From: SIG351 sp045627045
GTDB lineage: Bacteria > Bacillota > Clostridia > HGM11327
Assembly (NCBI GenBank): GCA_045627045.1
Contig: JAZQMY010000049.1
Coordinates: 1-54,038, forward strand
Direction of reading: 5' to 3'
DNA: 54,038 nucleotides
The translations under genes were made by a program, and so were the position numbers. Shown one piece after another: positions 8,199-16,413 of the stretch. The notes under the pieces are model-generated. The model was not told where the DNA came from and searched no databases. It saw only the letters and a list, made by a program, of their open reading frames with translations. Numbering within the stretch: position 1 is the first letter of the stretch; the number at the start of each line of letters is the position of its first letter.

Positions 8199-8702
8199 TT
8201 ATATCATTGTGAGCAGATAACCAATAATCGGACCGGAAAATATAGACAGATAAATCAATGTGATCCACGGCTGATAGTCAACATAAAACTCCTTAAATGA
8301 CAGACTCCACGGATGTTTGATAATAACCCATCCAAAAACATCAAATACAATACAAATGGCTACCCAGATTACTCCTGTAATCAGTGCCTCAGAAAAGGAC
8401 GGCGAAAGCAGTCCTTTCATATACAACCATCCAAATAACGAAAACAATACGATATTATAAAGCGGATGCCACGGTTTTGTTCTTTCATATCCTTCGCCCA
8501 TACTGTTCTCATCCATTGCGCTCATTTTCATAACGTAAATATTAAAAATTGTATGTATAATACCTATCACAGTTACAAGAATATACCCTGTCCAAAACCA
8601 TAACATAGATTTGCCTATGTCCTGCATTTGATTTGCCTCCTCAAATATTGATTTGTCTACACGTTTAACGAGCATCGGATTTTGCCGTACAAAATCCATC
8701 AT
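8199..8702 (-). CDS. Small integral membrane protein, function unknown
   Basis: A 167-residue protein with a charged N-terminus and about four membrane segments (MLWFWTGYILVTVIGIIHTIF, LYNIVLFSLFGWLYM, ALITGVIWVAICIVFDVFGWV, WITLIYLSIFSGPIIGYLL). A conserved-looking KHPWSLSFKEFYVDYQPW loop precedes the last segment. I recognise no function. The start (ATGATG at 8702-8697) follows AAGGAAG by 9 nt, and that Shine-Dalgarno lies inside the right inverted-repeat arm. The gene is convergent with ddl and codirectional with the isomerase-like gene upstream. See the finding on possible inversion of this segment. Confidence 0.75.
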   Translation of the reverse strand: MMDFVRQNPMLVKRVDKSIFEEANQMQDIGKSMLWFWTGYILVTVIGIIHTIFNIYVMKMSAMDENSMGEGYERTKPWHPLYNIVLFSLFGWLYMKGLLSPSFSEALITGVIWVAICIVFDVFGWVIIKHPWSLSFKEFYVDYQPWITLIYLSIFSGPIIGYLLTMI

Positions 8703-8705
8703 CCG

Positions 8706-8747
8706 AAAATACTTCCTTATCCATCCGAAAGAATTTCTTGCTCCTTT
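8706..8747 (-). repeat. Right arm of the imperfect inverted repeat
   Basis: The minus strand reads AAAGGAGCAA (8747-8738), 16 nt, then GATAAGGAAGTATTTT (8721-8706), matching the left arm. It starts 6 nt after the stop codon of the neighbouring gene (8753-8755). Confidence 0.7.
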
Positions 8748-8752
8748 ATTTT

Positions 8753-9514
8753 TTACTTAACAAGTTCTTTCATATGCTCAACTACAGCCTTCGTTTCCTC
8801 TTCACTGCCGAGTCCGCACTCAAGGCTTATTCCGCCGTTATATCCTATCTTCTTCAGAAGAGCAATTCTCTCTGTAAGGAATGCTTCGTCCTTTGCGACA
8901 GGCATGAATCTTTCCGGACCTGCCATATGGATGTGAACAAGCTTGTCCTTATATTTTTCAAGGACTGAAAGATCCTCGCCGTTGCAGTACATATGATAGA
9001 AGTCAGCCATGATAAGGAAGTTTTCTGCATTTACGTTCTTTACGTAATAAGCCGCATCCTCGATTGTATTGACGATATTTACTTCTGCGCGTCTTAATGC
9101 CTCAACCGTTACGATCGAATTATACTTTCCTGCATATTCTGAGAAAATTCTTCCTGCCTCAAAGAGCTGGTCCCAAGCCTTTTCCATTGGGAAACCCTCC
9201 GGCACTCTCTTTGCCGCACTTGAGCCGAATACAGTCATATGCACGCCAACCTCTGCAAGTCTTCCGAACACCTTGTCGGCATAATTTCTGACCTTGTTCC
9301 GGTCAACGTCATCACCTGTCAGTCTTACGTCGCCCGGCACAAGTCCGTTACAGCTGTAAGTCTTTATCTCATTTTCCTTAACCTTCTTTACGAGCGCCTT
9401 GAATTCATCCTCCTCAAGTCCCGCAACTGCCGAAGCGCCTATCTCAATATACTCTGCTCCCATTCTGAAAGCAGCGTCCATGTCGTTATGACCTTTGCAA
9501 ATACCTATCTTCAT
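8753..9514 (-). CDS. TIM-barrel sugar phosphate isomerase/epimerase-like protein
   Basis: A 253-residue protein of the xylose-isomerase-like TIM-barrel superfamily (AP_endonuc_2). Typical strand ends are YIEIGAS, VTVEAL, FLIMADFYHMYCNGED, VHIHMAGP and GISLECG. The Glu, Asp, His and Glu at these strand ends are the expected metal-binding set. The probable reaction is ketose isomerisation or epimerisation in the cytoplasm; the substrate is unknown. I set the start at 9514 (MKIGICKGHND), 7 nt after GGAAG; an ATG two codons earlier is too close to the Shine-Dalgarno. It lies downstream of glyS, separated by a terminator-like hairpin. Confidence 0.8.
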   Translation of the reverse strand: MKIGICKGHNDMDAAFRMGAEYIEIGASAVAGLEEDEFKALVKKVKENEIKTYSCNGLVPGDVRLTGDDVDRNKVRNYADKVFGRLAEVGVHMTVFGSSAAKRVPEGFPMEKAWDQLFEAGRIFSEYAGKYNSIVTVEALRRAEVNIVNTIEDAAYYVKNVNAENFLIMADFYHMYCNGEDLSVLEKYKDKLVHIHMAGPERFMPVAKDEAFLTERIALLKKIGYNGGISLECGLGSEEETKAVVEHMKELVK

Positions 9515-9544
9515 TGCCATGCTTCCTTTCTTTTCAAAAATCAA

Positions 9545-9573
9545 AAGCCCGTCGAAAAATTTCCGGCAGGCTT
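9545..9573 (-). terminator. Terminator-like hairpin after glyS
   Basis: The plus strand AAGCCCGTCG/CGGCAGGCTT forms a 10-bp stem with two G-T pairs. On the minus strand it is followed by TTGATTTTT. Confidence 0.6.
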
Positions 9574-9586
9574 AATCCATCAATTA

Positions 9587-10972
9587 TCAGAATTTAACGT
9601 GCTCTGCAAGCCATGCCGATACCTGATCAACAGGAATACGGATCTGTTCCATTGTATCTCTGTCACGGATGGTTACTGCGTTATCATTCTCTGTCTCGAA
9701 GTCGACCGTAATGCAGTACGGAGTACCGATTTCGTCTTCTCTGCGGTAACGCTTGCCGATATTGCCTGCATCATCGTAGTCGATCATGAAATCCTTTGAA
9801 AGAGTCTGATAGATCTCTGTTGCCTTGTCAGCGAGCTTCTTTGAAAGCGGAAGAACAGCTGCCTTATAAGGAGCAAGGAACGGATGGAAGTGCATAACGT
9901 TACGTTCTGTGCCGTCAGGAAGAATCTCCTCGTCATAAGCAGCACAAAGGAGCGCAAGAGCAACTCTGTCTGCGCCGAGTGACGGCTCGATGCAGAACGG
10001 AATATAATGCTCGTTCGTGAAAGGATCAACGTACTCGAAGTTTTCACCTGAGAACTTTGCGTGCTGTGAGAGGTCATAATTCGTTCTGTCTGCAATTCCC
10101 CAAAGCTCGCCCCAGCCGAACGGGAAGAGATACTCGATATCGGAAGTTGCCTTGCTGTAGAATGAAAGCTCTTCCTTCTCGTGGTCACGTACTCTCATGC
10201 ATTCGTCCTTCATTCCGAGAGCCTTGAGCCAATTGATGCAGTAGTTCTTCCAGTAGCTGAACCATTCAAGATCCTCGCCGTCCTTGCAGAAGAACTCAAG
10301 CTCCATCTGCTCGAATTCACGTGTACGGAAAGTGAAGTTTCCGGGAGTGATTTCGTTTCTGAATGACTTACCAACCTGACCGATACCGAAAGGAATCTTT
10401 CTTCTTGTTGTTCTCTGAACATTCTTGAAGTTTACAAAGATACCCTGTGCTGTTTCAGGTCTGAGATAGATCTGAGCCTTTGTATCCTCTGTAACGCCCT
10501 GAAAAGTCTTGAACATGAGGTTGAACTGTCTTATGCCTGTGAAATCGTTCTTGCCGCATTCAGGGCAAACGATATTGTTTTCCTTGATGAAGTTCTCCAT
10601 CTTTTCATTTGACCAGCCGTCGCATGAAACAGATTCGCCCTTTGAAGCATAGAAATCTTCAATAAGCTTGTCTGCACGGAAACGTGCCTTACAAGCCTTA
10701 CAATCCATGAGCGGATCAGAGAAGCTGCCGAGGTGACCTGAAGCAACCCATGTCTGCGGATTCATGAGGATAGCCGCATCCATACCTACGTTATAAGGTG
10801 ATTCCTGAATAAACTTCTTCCACCAAGCCTTCTTGATGTTGTTCTTGAATTCTACTCCGAGAGGGCCGTAGTCCCATGTATTTGCGAGTCCGCCGTATAT
10901 TTCGGAGCCCGGAAATATGAAGCCTCTGCCCTTGCAGAGTGAAATGAGCTTTTCCATTGTCAGTTCTGCCAT
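9587..10972 (-). CDS. glyS: Glycyl-tRNA synthetase, dimeric type
   Basis: A 461-residue class II aminoacyl-tRNA synthetase of the alpha2 (eukaryote/archaeon-like) form used by many Firmicutes. It charges tRNA-Gly with glycine in the cytoplasm. Visible features are GRGFIFPGSEIYGGLANTWDYGPLG at the N-terminus (motif 1 region), a zinc-type insertion with CKAC and CPECG, motif 2 around GIGQVGKSFRNEITP, the ExE-type FTFRTREFEQMELEFF, motif 3 in PSLGADRVALALL, and a C-terminal anticodon-binding domain (VLPLSKK...). AGAAGG lies 10 nt before the ATG. Confidence 0.97.
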   Translation of the reverse strand: MAELTMEKLISLCKGRGFIFPGSEIYGGLANTWDYGPLGVEFKNNIKKAWWKKFIQESPYNVGMDAAILMNPQTWVASGHLGSFSDPLMDCKACKARFRADKLIEDFYASKGESVSCDGWSNEKMENFIKENNIVCPECGKNDFTGIRQFNLMFKTFQGVTEDTKAQIYLRPETAQGIFVNFKNVQRTTRRKIPFGIGQVGKSFRNEITPGNFTFRTREFEQMELEFFCKDGEDLEWFSYWKNYCINWLKALGMKDECMRVRDHEKEELSFYSKATSDIEYLFPFGWGELWGIADRTNYDLSQHAKFSGENFEYVDPFTNEHYIPFCIEPSLGADRVALALLCAAYDEEILPDGTERNVMHFHPFLAPYKAAVLPLSKKLADKATEIYQTLSKDFMIDYDDAGNIGKRYRREDEIGTPYCITVDFETENDNAVTIRDRDTMEQIRIPVDQVSAWLAEHVKF

Positions 10973-11011
10973 AATAATAAAACCTTCTTTTTACAAAATA
11001 TATTATATGTT

Positions 11012-11040
11012 ATTTTATCAGTAATCTGCATTTGTGTCAA
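11012..11040 (-). promoter_or_regulatory. Sigma-A promoter of glyS
   Basis: On the minus strand TTGACA (11040-11035), 17 nt, TAAAAT (11017-11012). The 5' leader is about 35 nt; no T-box fold is evident in that length. Confidence 0.75.
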
Positions 11041-11159
11041 GTCTTTTTTGCATGTTTTTGTATTTTTTTGCCGTTTTCAGTTTATTTCGGTGTATCCGTG
11101 GCAATAATTAAACCAATGTTAATTTTTTTATAAATAATTGTAAAAAAGTCTGTACGCAT

Positions 11160-11188
11160 TTGACTTCGCATTGAATATGTGATACAAT
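11160..11188 (+). promoter_or_regulatory. Sigma-A promoter of the lipid kinase gene
   Basis: TTGACT (11160-11165), 17-nt spacer, TACAAT (11183-11188), about 30 nt upstream of the start. It diverges from the glyS promoter across an AT-rich gap holding no other feature. Confidence 0.75.
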
Positions 11189-11221
11189 TACGCTGAAGTT
11201 TTTTCAGAAGGAGCCGGAATC

Positions 11222-12103
11222 ATGGATAGAGTTCTTATCATTATGAATCCAAATGCAGGTATAAAACGCGCTAAGCCATTCCTGACGGATATTATCAATC
11301 AGTTCTGCAAAAATTCGGATGCTGTCACCGTCATGCTCACTCAGAAGCGCGGCGACGGCACTGCATTTGCCGAAAAATATGCAGCAGAATACGATAAAAT
11401 TGTCGCAATAGGCGGCGACGGCACTCTCAGCGAGGTCGTAAACGGTCTTATGAACGGCTTCCACAATGTTCCGGTGGCGTACATCCCCGCAGGAAGCACG
11501 AACGATTTTGCTTTGAGCATGAACATACCAAAAAATATAATCACTGCCGCAAATATCGCCGCAAACGGCACCCCGAGGCTTCTGGATGTCGGCGTATTCA
11601 ATGAGAGATACTTCTCATATGTTGCTTCCTTCGGCGCTTTTACAAGAGCCTCCTATGCAACACCGCAGGATCTGAAGAATTTCCTCGGCAGGCTGGCCTA
11701 TTTTCTTGAGGGGATCAAGGATCTTTCCTCAATCAAGCCGATCCATATGCGTCTTGAAACGGACAAAGCCGTTTATGACGATAATTATATATTCGGTGCA
11801 TTCTCAAACACAACATCCGTTGCAGGGATCCTTTCCTATGATCCTGCATGCATCAGCCTGAATGACAATAAATTCGAGATACTCCTGATAAAGTTCCCGA
11901 CAACGCTTATTGAGCTCAACGAAATCATAGTGTCTCTCCTTTCAAGCAAGTACAACCATCCTTCGATCACATTTGCATCCGCATCAAGTGCCGTATGCAC
12001 ATCCGATGACAATATCATATGGAATCTTGACGGTGAGCAGGCTGAAAACCGTTCAGTGAACAGAATCAGCATCGCTCACAACGCCTTGTCCCTTATTCTG
12101 TAA
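11222..12103 (+). CDS. Diacylglycerol/lipid kinase, YegS/DagK family
   Basis: A 293-residue kinase with the DAGK catalytic domain: IIMNPNAG at the N-terminus, the nucleotide loop IVAIGGDGTLSEVVNGL (GGDGT motif), and IPAGSTNDFALSMNIP. Members phosphorylate diacylglycerol or related lipids at the membrane face using ATP. In Firmicutes DgkB-type enzymes recycle diacylglycerol from lipoteichoic acid synthesis, but the exact lipid here is not shown. An AAGGAG Shine-Dalgarno precedes ATG 11222. Its TAA stop directly abuts the stop of sigF on the other strand. Confidence 0.88.
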   Translation: MDRVLIIMNPNAGIKRAKPFLTDIINQFCKNSDAVTVMLTQKRGDGTAFAEKYAAEYDKIVAIGGDGTLSEVVNGLMNGFHNVPVAYIPAGSTNDFALSMNIPKNIITAANIAANGTPRLLDVGVFNERYFSYVASFGAFTRASYATPQDLKNFLGRLAYFLEGIKDLSSIKPIHMRLETDKAVYDDNYIFGAFSNTTSVAGILSYDPACISLNDNKFEILLIKFPTTLIELNEIIVSLLSSKYNHPSITFASASSAVCTSDDNIIWNLDGEQAENRSVNRISIAHNALSLIL

Positions 12104-12865
12104 TCAAAGTTGTCTGCGCAATCCGAGCAGTATCTTCTTTTCGCATCTTGATACCTGCACCTGCGTCATGGACAGTTTTCTTGCTACCTCTGACTGCGTC
12201 AGCCCTTCGAAATACCGGAGGGCTATTATTTTTCTTTCTCTTTCGTCAAGCGTTGAAAGAAGCTCATTCAGGAGCATCCTTGATGAAAAATTTTCCTCCG
12301 TATCCTCCTCATCCTCAAGCCTGTCTATCAGAGCAAGCTCCGAATCTCCCGAATCGTTCAACGGCTCATACACGGAAACGTGCGGTCTTTCCGAATCTAT
12401 CGCCTCGATTGCTTCCTCTGCCGTCAGCCCCGCCGCAAAAGCCGTTTCATTCAGCGTAGGCTCTCTTTTCAGCTCTCTTGAAAGCCGCTCTCTCGCATTT
12501 GCATACTTCCTGTAATTTTCCTTAAGTATCCTTGAAACCTTTATCATTCCGTCATCACGCAGAAATCTCTTGATTTCGCCGCTTATCAGCGGGACCGCAT
12601 ACGTTGAGAATCTTACTCCGTACTCAAAGTTGTAATTCCTCGCCGCTTTTATCAGACCTATAGAGCCCAGCTGAACAAGGTCATCGTATTCCGTGCCCCT
12701 GTTCATGAAGCCTCTCACAATCGACTTGACAAGAGGCATATTCTCGTTCACTATTTCCTCGAGTGCCTCTGAATCGTTCTGCTGAACTCTTTTCAGCAGC
12801 TCTGCCGTCCTGTCAGCGGAGTATGTATTCTCTGCTATTCTTTCCTGAAGAGCTTCGTCATACAT
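12104..12865 (-). CDS. sigF: Sporulation sigma factor SigF
   Basis: A 253-residue sigma-70 family factor directing early forespore transcription. Region 2 is seen as LLKRVQQNDSEALEEIVNENMPLVKSIVRGF and DLVQLGSIGLIKAARNYN; region 3 as REPTLNETAFAAGLTAEEA; region 4 ends with LDERERKIIALRYFEGLTQSEVARKLSMTQVQVSRCEKKIL. It is held inactive by the anti-sigma factor SpoIIAB, encoded just upstream. Its ATG lies 31 nt inside spoIIAB, after AAAGG, so translation is coupled. Third gene of the spoIIA operon. Confidence 0.95.
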   Translation of the reverse strand: MYDEALQERIAENTYSADRTAELLKRVQQNDSEALEEIVNENMPLVKSIVRGFMNRGTEYDDLVQLGSIGLIKAARNYNFEYGVRFSTYAVPLISGEIKRFLRDDGMIKVSRILKENYRKYANARERLSRELKREPTLNETAFAAGLTAEEAIEAIDSERPHVSVYEPLNDSGDSELALIDRLEDEEDTEENFSSRMLLNELLSTLDERERKIIALRYFEGLTQSEVARKLSMTQVQVSRCEKKILLGLRRQL

Positions 12866-13257
12866 ACCTTTGTACCTTTTCCGGGCTCGGATTCAACGCT
12901 TATTCCGTCTGTGAAAAGCTCCATCACCGTAAAGCCCATTCCGGACCGTCCCTCCTCGGGCTTTGTGGTAAAAAGAGGAGTCCTTGCCTTCTCGATGTTC
13001 TCTATTCCTTTGCCTTTGTCCTCCACACAAACATTGATCCCCCCGTCAAACAGTCTTGCCGTTATTGTGACAGTGCCTTCTCTTCCGTCATAGCCGTGAA
13101 TGATCGCATTTGTCACTGCTTCGCTTATTGCCGTCTTCAGCTCCGTGATATCCTCCGTCACAGGGTCAAGCTGCGCCGCAAAAGCAGAAACCGTCACTCT
13201 TGCAAAGCTTTCGTTTACGGATATTGCATCAAATTCAAGCTTCATATAATTTTTCAT
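12835..13257 (-). CDS. spoIIAB: Anti-sigma F factor SpoIIAB
   Basis: A 140-residue GHKL-fold serine kinase and anti-sigma factor. The ATP-binding boxes are visible: N box AISEAVTNAIIHGYDG, G1 VEDKGKGIENIEKA, and G2 GRSGMGFTVMELF. It binds SigF and phosphorylates SpoIIAA in the predivisional cell and forespore. I set the start at 13257 (MKNYMKLEF), 10 nt after GGGAGG. The frame stays open upstream into spoIIAA. It overlaps sigF by 31 nt. Confidence 0.95.
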   Translation of the reverse strand: MKNYMKLEFDAISVNESFARVTVSAFAAQLDPVTEDITELKTAISEAVTNAIIHGYDGREGTVTITARLFDGGINVCVEDKGKGIENIEKARTPLFTTKPEEGRSGMGFTVMELFTDGISVESEPGKGTKVCMTKLFRKE

Positions 13258-13274
13258 ATCATCAATTCCTCCCT

Positions 13275-13625
13275 TCAGACAGTTTCTCCCCAAGCCGCAA
13301 GTGCATCATTCTCCGTTTCAAACACCTCAAACATTCTGTCAAGACCACTGACGGCAATAAAGCGCTCTATTTTCGGATTCACTCCCACAAGTGCACATCT
13401 TCCTCCGTCCATTTTAATGGAACGTCTTCTTCCGTAAAATACTCCAATGCCCGAGCTGTCAATAAAAGTCATTTCTTCGAGATTGAATATCACCTTGCCG
13501 AATCTGTATTTAAGAAGCATATTGTCTATGGCATCCCTTGTGGGGTCTGCCGAATGATGGTCAAGCTCCCCGTTAAAATACAATATCAGCGTATCGTCAT
13601 TTTTTATGCTGCCTGTTATTTTCAA
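13275..13625 (-). CDS. spoIIAA: Anti-anti-sigma factor SpoIIAA
   Basis: A 116-residue STAS-domain protein. The phosphorylation site is in EMTFIDSSGIGVFYGRR, matching the conserved DSSG loop. Unphosphorylated SpoIIAA displaces SigF from SpoIIAB; SpoIIE reactivates it. A TTG at 13625 is the likely start because GGGGAGG lies 8 nt upstream; an upstream in-frame TTG at 13643 overlaps that Shine-Dalgarno. First gene of the spoIIA operon. Confidence 0.93.
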   Translation of the reverse strand: MKITGSIKNDDTLILYFNGELDHHSADPTRDAIDNMLLKYRFGKVIFNLEEMTFIDSSGIGVFYGRRRSIKMDGGRCALVGVNPKIERFIAVSGLDRMFEVFETENDALAAWGETV

Positions 13626-13665
13626 AGCAAAGCACCTCCCCAAGTTTTAATTCTTTACTGTTTTT

Positions 13666-13690
13666 ATTCGGATATTACGGAATAATTCCT
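13666..13690 (-). promoter_or_regulatory. Probable sigma-H promoter of spoIIA
   Basis: The minus strand reads AGGAATT (13690-13684), 13 nt, CGAAT (13670-13666), matching the sigma-H pattern (AGGAWWT ... HGAAT). spoIIA is sigma-H/Spo0A dependent in Bacillus and Clostridia. No sigma-A site is seen here. Confidence 0.5.
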
Positions 13691-13816
13691 CTTGAGAAAA
13701 AGTTGTTCTTTTGGCATATGAGGTCTTATTTTGCAAGAAGCCTTTTTCTCTTTCTGTGAATAGAATTTTCTCTTCGGCATAAAATAGTTTTAAGACTTTA
13801 TCTCAAGGAGAAAATG

Positions 13817-16240
13817 ATGAAAGCAATTATAATGGCAGGCGGCGAAGGCACCAGACTTCGTCCACTCACCTGCACAGTTCCAAAGCCCATGCTTCCCATT
13901 GCAAACAGACCTGTAATCGACTATGCCGTCGAGCTTCTCAAAAAGCACGGCATTCGTGAAATCGGAGTAACTCTCCGCTATCTTCCGGAAATGATAAGTT
14001 CACATCTTGAAGCCTCCGAACGTGAGTGCGGATTTGAATTCTTCACCGAAACCGATCCCCTCGGCACTGCAGGGAGCATCAAGGCGGCAGAGGATTTTTT
14101 AAGCGACACGTTCGTTGTTTTAAGCGGTGACGGTCTTACGGATATAGATCTTTCGGAGGTCATACGTTTTCACAAGGAAAAGCACGCCGATGCAACATTA
14201 GTCCTCAAAAAGACAGAAGATCCCACCGAATACGGAATCGTCACCGCAGACAGCAGCGGAAAAATAGTCAGATTTTCCGAAAAGCCGTCCTGGGAGGATG
14301 TATTCAGCAACACGGTCAATACGGGAATCTATGTTCTGAACAAGAGCGTGCTTTCCCTGATCGAAACGGGTGAAGAAGCTGATTTTTCAAAAGACATTTT
14401 CCCCAAAATGCTCGATAAGGGAATGAATCTTTTCGGCTTCACCGCAGGCTCACAGACCTATTGGTGCGACATCGGAGACCCGTTCTCATATATCAAAGCG
14501 AATTCAGACGTGATCGAAGGCAAGGTCAACGTCAGACCCTTTTCGGAGCTCGGCTATTACGAAATCAAGAAAGGTGTTTTCGTAGGCAAGTATGCACGCC
14601 TTGATGAGGATGCCGTGCTTGAAGCGCCTTGCCTGATAGGAGCTGAAACAACCGTTTGCAAAAACACTGTGATCCATTCGGGAACAGTAATAGGTAGTCA
14701 CAGCTACATCGGGAGAAATTCAACCATCAAGGCATCCGTCATTGGTGATAACGTATATATCGGAAACTCCTGCCAGATAAGAAAAGCCGTCATATGCAAA
14801 GGTACAGGCTTCGGTGATTCGGTTAACGTGTTTGAAGGGAGCATTATTGCGGATAACTGTGCGCTTGAAGACAACATCACGGTTTCAGGCAAGGCAATGA
14901 TATGGCCTGAGAAAAAAATAGAGAGCAGCTCATTCGTCACCGAAAACGTTATCTGGCAAACAGTCAGACATCACGGTCTCTTCAGTGAAGAACGAATTTC
15001 GGGAAGGATCAATTCGGAATTGAGCGTTCAGAGTGCCTCTCTTGCCGCATCGGCGTTTGTCGGTCTGAGAGGAAAAAGGATTGTTTCCGCATCAAACGGC
15101 ACGCCCCTTTCGGATATGCTTTACAGGGCAGTGACATCGGGGCTTATCTGCGGCGGTGCAAAGGTTCTTGAGCTGAAATCAGCCTCTCTTCCTGCCGCAA
15201 GGTATGCCGTGCGCCTGCTCGGTGCCGACGGTGGAATATATGTTGGAGAAAATAACGGAACAGGTGATATATTTTTTCTTGATGAGAAGGGCGCAAACAT
15301 TTCTTCTGCCGAAGAGAAAAAGATAGAGGCAGCTCTTTCCGGGAAAGCCGTTTGCAAAAAGCCTCCTGAACAATATCAGCTGCCGCAGAATTTTGAAAAA
15401 TGCTGTGATATGTACCGTAATCACATCATAAATACAGTCAAAGAGAAGGGAAAGTTCCCCGATAATATAAAAATAAAGCTTGTAAGCACTCACGTGATCG
15501 AATCTGATATCCTTGCAAGCATATTGATCGACTTGAACGCAAACCTCATCGTTGCCGACTCCCCCGACAGAATCAATGAGCCTGCCGATATCACCGTTCA
15601 GCCGGAACTTTACGGTGAAAAACTGTGTATTTCCGGTCCTGACGGTCAGAAGCCAGACAGATTTGTCCTGTCTCTCCTCATTAACTATATTTCGGTAAAA
15701 GAGCAATCGGGCGAAAAATTTATTATTTCCGACTATTCTGTTCCCGAAGCCGCCGAGGAAATCGCCCGCACCGCAAACGGAACGGTCATCCGTACAAAGT
15801 CAGGCACACGCGCGCTGATAAATGAGATAATCAAGCACGAAGGCATCGCAGATTCGATCCCCGTGGGGAAATTGTCCATGTATTATGACGGAGCAATGTT
15901 TCTCTGTGAGCTTGTGAGGTTCATGTCTGCAGAAAACAAAACCTTCCCCGAGCTCATTTCTTCAATGCCGAAGATTCATCTTTCCGAGAAAGAGGCTCCA
16001 TGCCCGTGGAATCTGCGTGCGGAGGTAATCAGCAAGCTCTCGGGATGCGCTGAAAAAAGCACAGCAGGAAGCGGTCTGAGGATAAAGCACAAATACGGCT
16101 GGTCGCTCATTCTTCCCGATACAAAAAGAGCCGTTTTCAAGATATACAGTGAGGGCTTTTCGGAAGAATACTCAAAGGATCTGACCGATATCTGCATCCG
16201 AAGGATAAACGAAGCCACAAACGGCAAAAAAGATATGTAA
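13817..16240 (+). CDS. Mannose-1-phosphate guanylyltransferase fused to a degenerate phosphomannomutase domain
   Basis: A protein of about 807 residues. Residues 1-230 are a nucleotidyltransferase: AIIMAGGEGTRLRPLTCTVPKPMLP, SGDGL, and VNTGIY. Next comes a left-handed beta-helix (VLEAPCLIGAETTVCKNTVIHSGTVIGSHSYIG...). Residues about 370-807 resemble phosphomannomutase, but the phosphoserine loop TASHNP is replaced by VGENNGTG, the metal site DxDxDR is reduced to ADSPDR, and no GEESGH-type sugar loop is seen. It likely makes GDP-mannose or a related NDP-sugar, with the mutase half inactive. ATG 13814 and 13817 are tandem; spacing from AAGGAG favours the second. Monocistronic. Confidence 0.85.
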   Translation: MKAIIMAGGEGTRLRPLTCTVPKPMLPIANRPVIDYAVELLKKHGIREIGVTLRYLPEMISSHLEASERECGFEFFTETDPLGTAGSIKAAEDFLSDTFVVLSGDGLTDIDLSEVIRFHKEKHADATLVLKKTEDPTEYGIVTADSSGKIVRFSEKPSWEDVFSNTVNTGIYVLNKSVLSLIETGEEADFSKDIFPKMLDKGMNLFGFTAGSQTYWCDIGDPFSYIKANSDVIEGKVNVRPFSELGYYEIKKGVFVGKYARLDEDAVLEAPCLIGAETTVCKNTVIHSGTVIGSHSYIGRNSTIKASVIGDNVYIGNSCQIRKAVICKGTGFGDSVNVFEGSIIADNCALEDNITVSGKAMIWPEKKIESSSFVTENVIWQTVRHHGLFSEERISGRINSELSVQSASLAASAFVGLRGKRIVSASNGTPLSDMLYRAVTSGLICGGAKVLELKSASLPAARYAVRLLGADGGIYVGENNGTGDIFFLDEKGANISSAEEKKIEAALSGKAVCKKPPEQYQLPQNFEKCCDMYRNHIINTVKEKGKFPDNIKIKLVSTHVIESDILASILIDLNANLIVADSPDRINEPADITVQPELYGEKLCISGPDGQKPDRFVLSLLINYISVKEQSGEKFIISDYSVPEAAEEIARTANGTVIRTKSGTRALINEIIKHEGIADSIPVGKLSMYYDGAMFLCELVRFMSAENKTFPELISSMPKIHLSEKEAPCPWNLRAEVISKLSGCAEKSTAGSGLRIKHKYGWSLILPDTKRAVFKIYSEGFSEEYSKDLTDICIRRINEATNGKKDM

Positions 16241-16246
16241 AGCAAA

Positions 16247-16282
16247 AACCGCACAGGATTTTTCTCCCGTGCGGTCTTATTA
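16247..16282 (+). terminator. Terminator of the guanylyltransferase gene
   Basis: ACCGCAC (16247-16253) pairs with GTGCGGT (16268-16274), with further G-C pairs inside, followed by CTTATTAT. Confidence 0.65.
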
Positions 16283-16413
16283 TGTCTGTACCGTATTATC
16301 GTAAAAGGCCTGAAAAGCCCCTCATTGTTATGTTTTCTTGCGGCATATGTTTACCGCGATTGCTGTAATGTGGCCCTCAGGCGCATTTCGGTCGCCTTCA
16401 GCGGCACAAAAGG

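Noticed and set aside
8100..8300. Plus-strand frame starting GTG 8100 behind AAAGGAG
   Set aside because: It passes through the terminator hairpin and overlaps the minus-strand membrane-protein gene, whose product has clear membrane segments. The start signal is better explained as part of the inverted repeat.
10973..11221. T-box riboswitch for glyS
   Set aside because: The glyS promoter leaves a leader of only about 35 nt, too short for a T-box.
12148..12515. Two plus-strand frames opposite sigF
   Set aside because: Serine-rich shadow frames caused by the codon use of sigF on the other strand.
16290..16335. Terminator of the AEC transporter gene
   Set aside because: Only a weak GGC/GCC pairing is present with a short T-run; not strong enough to list.
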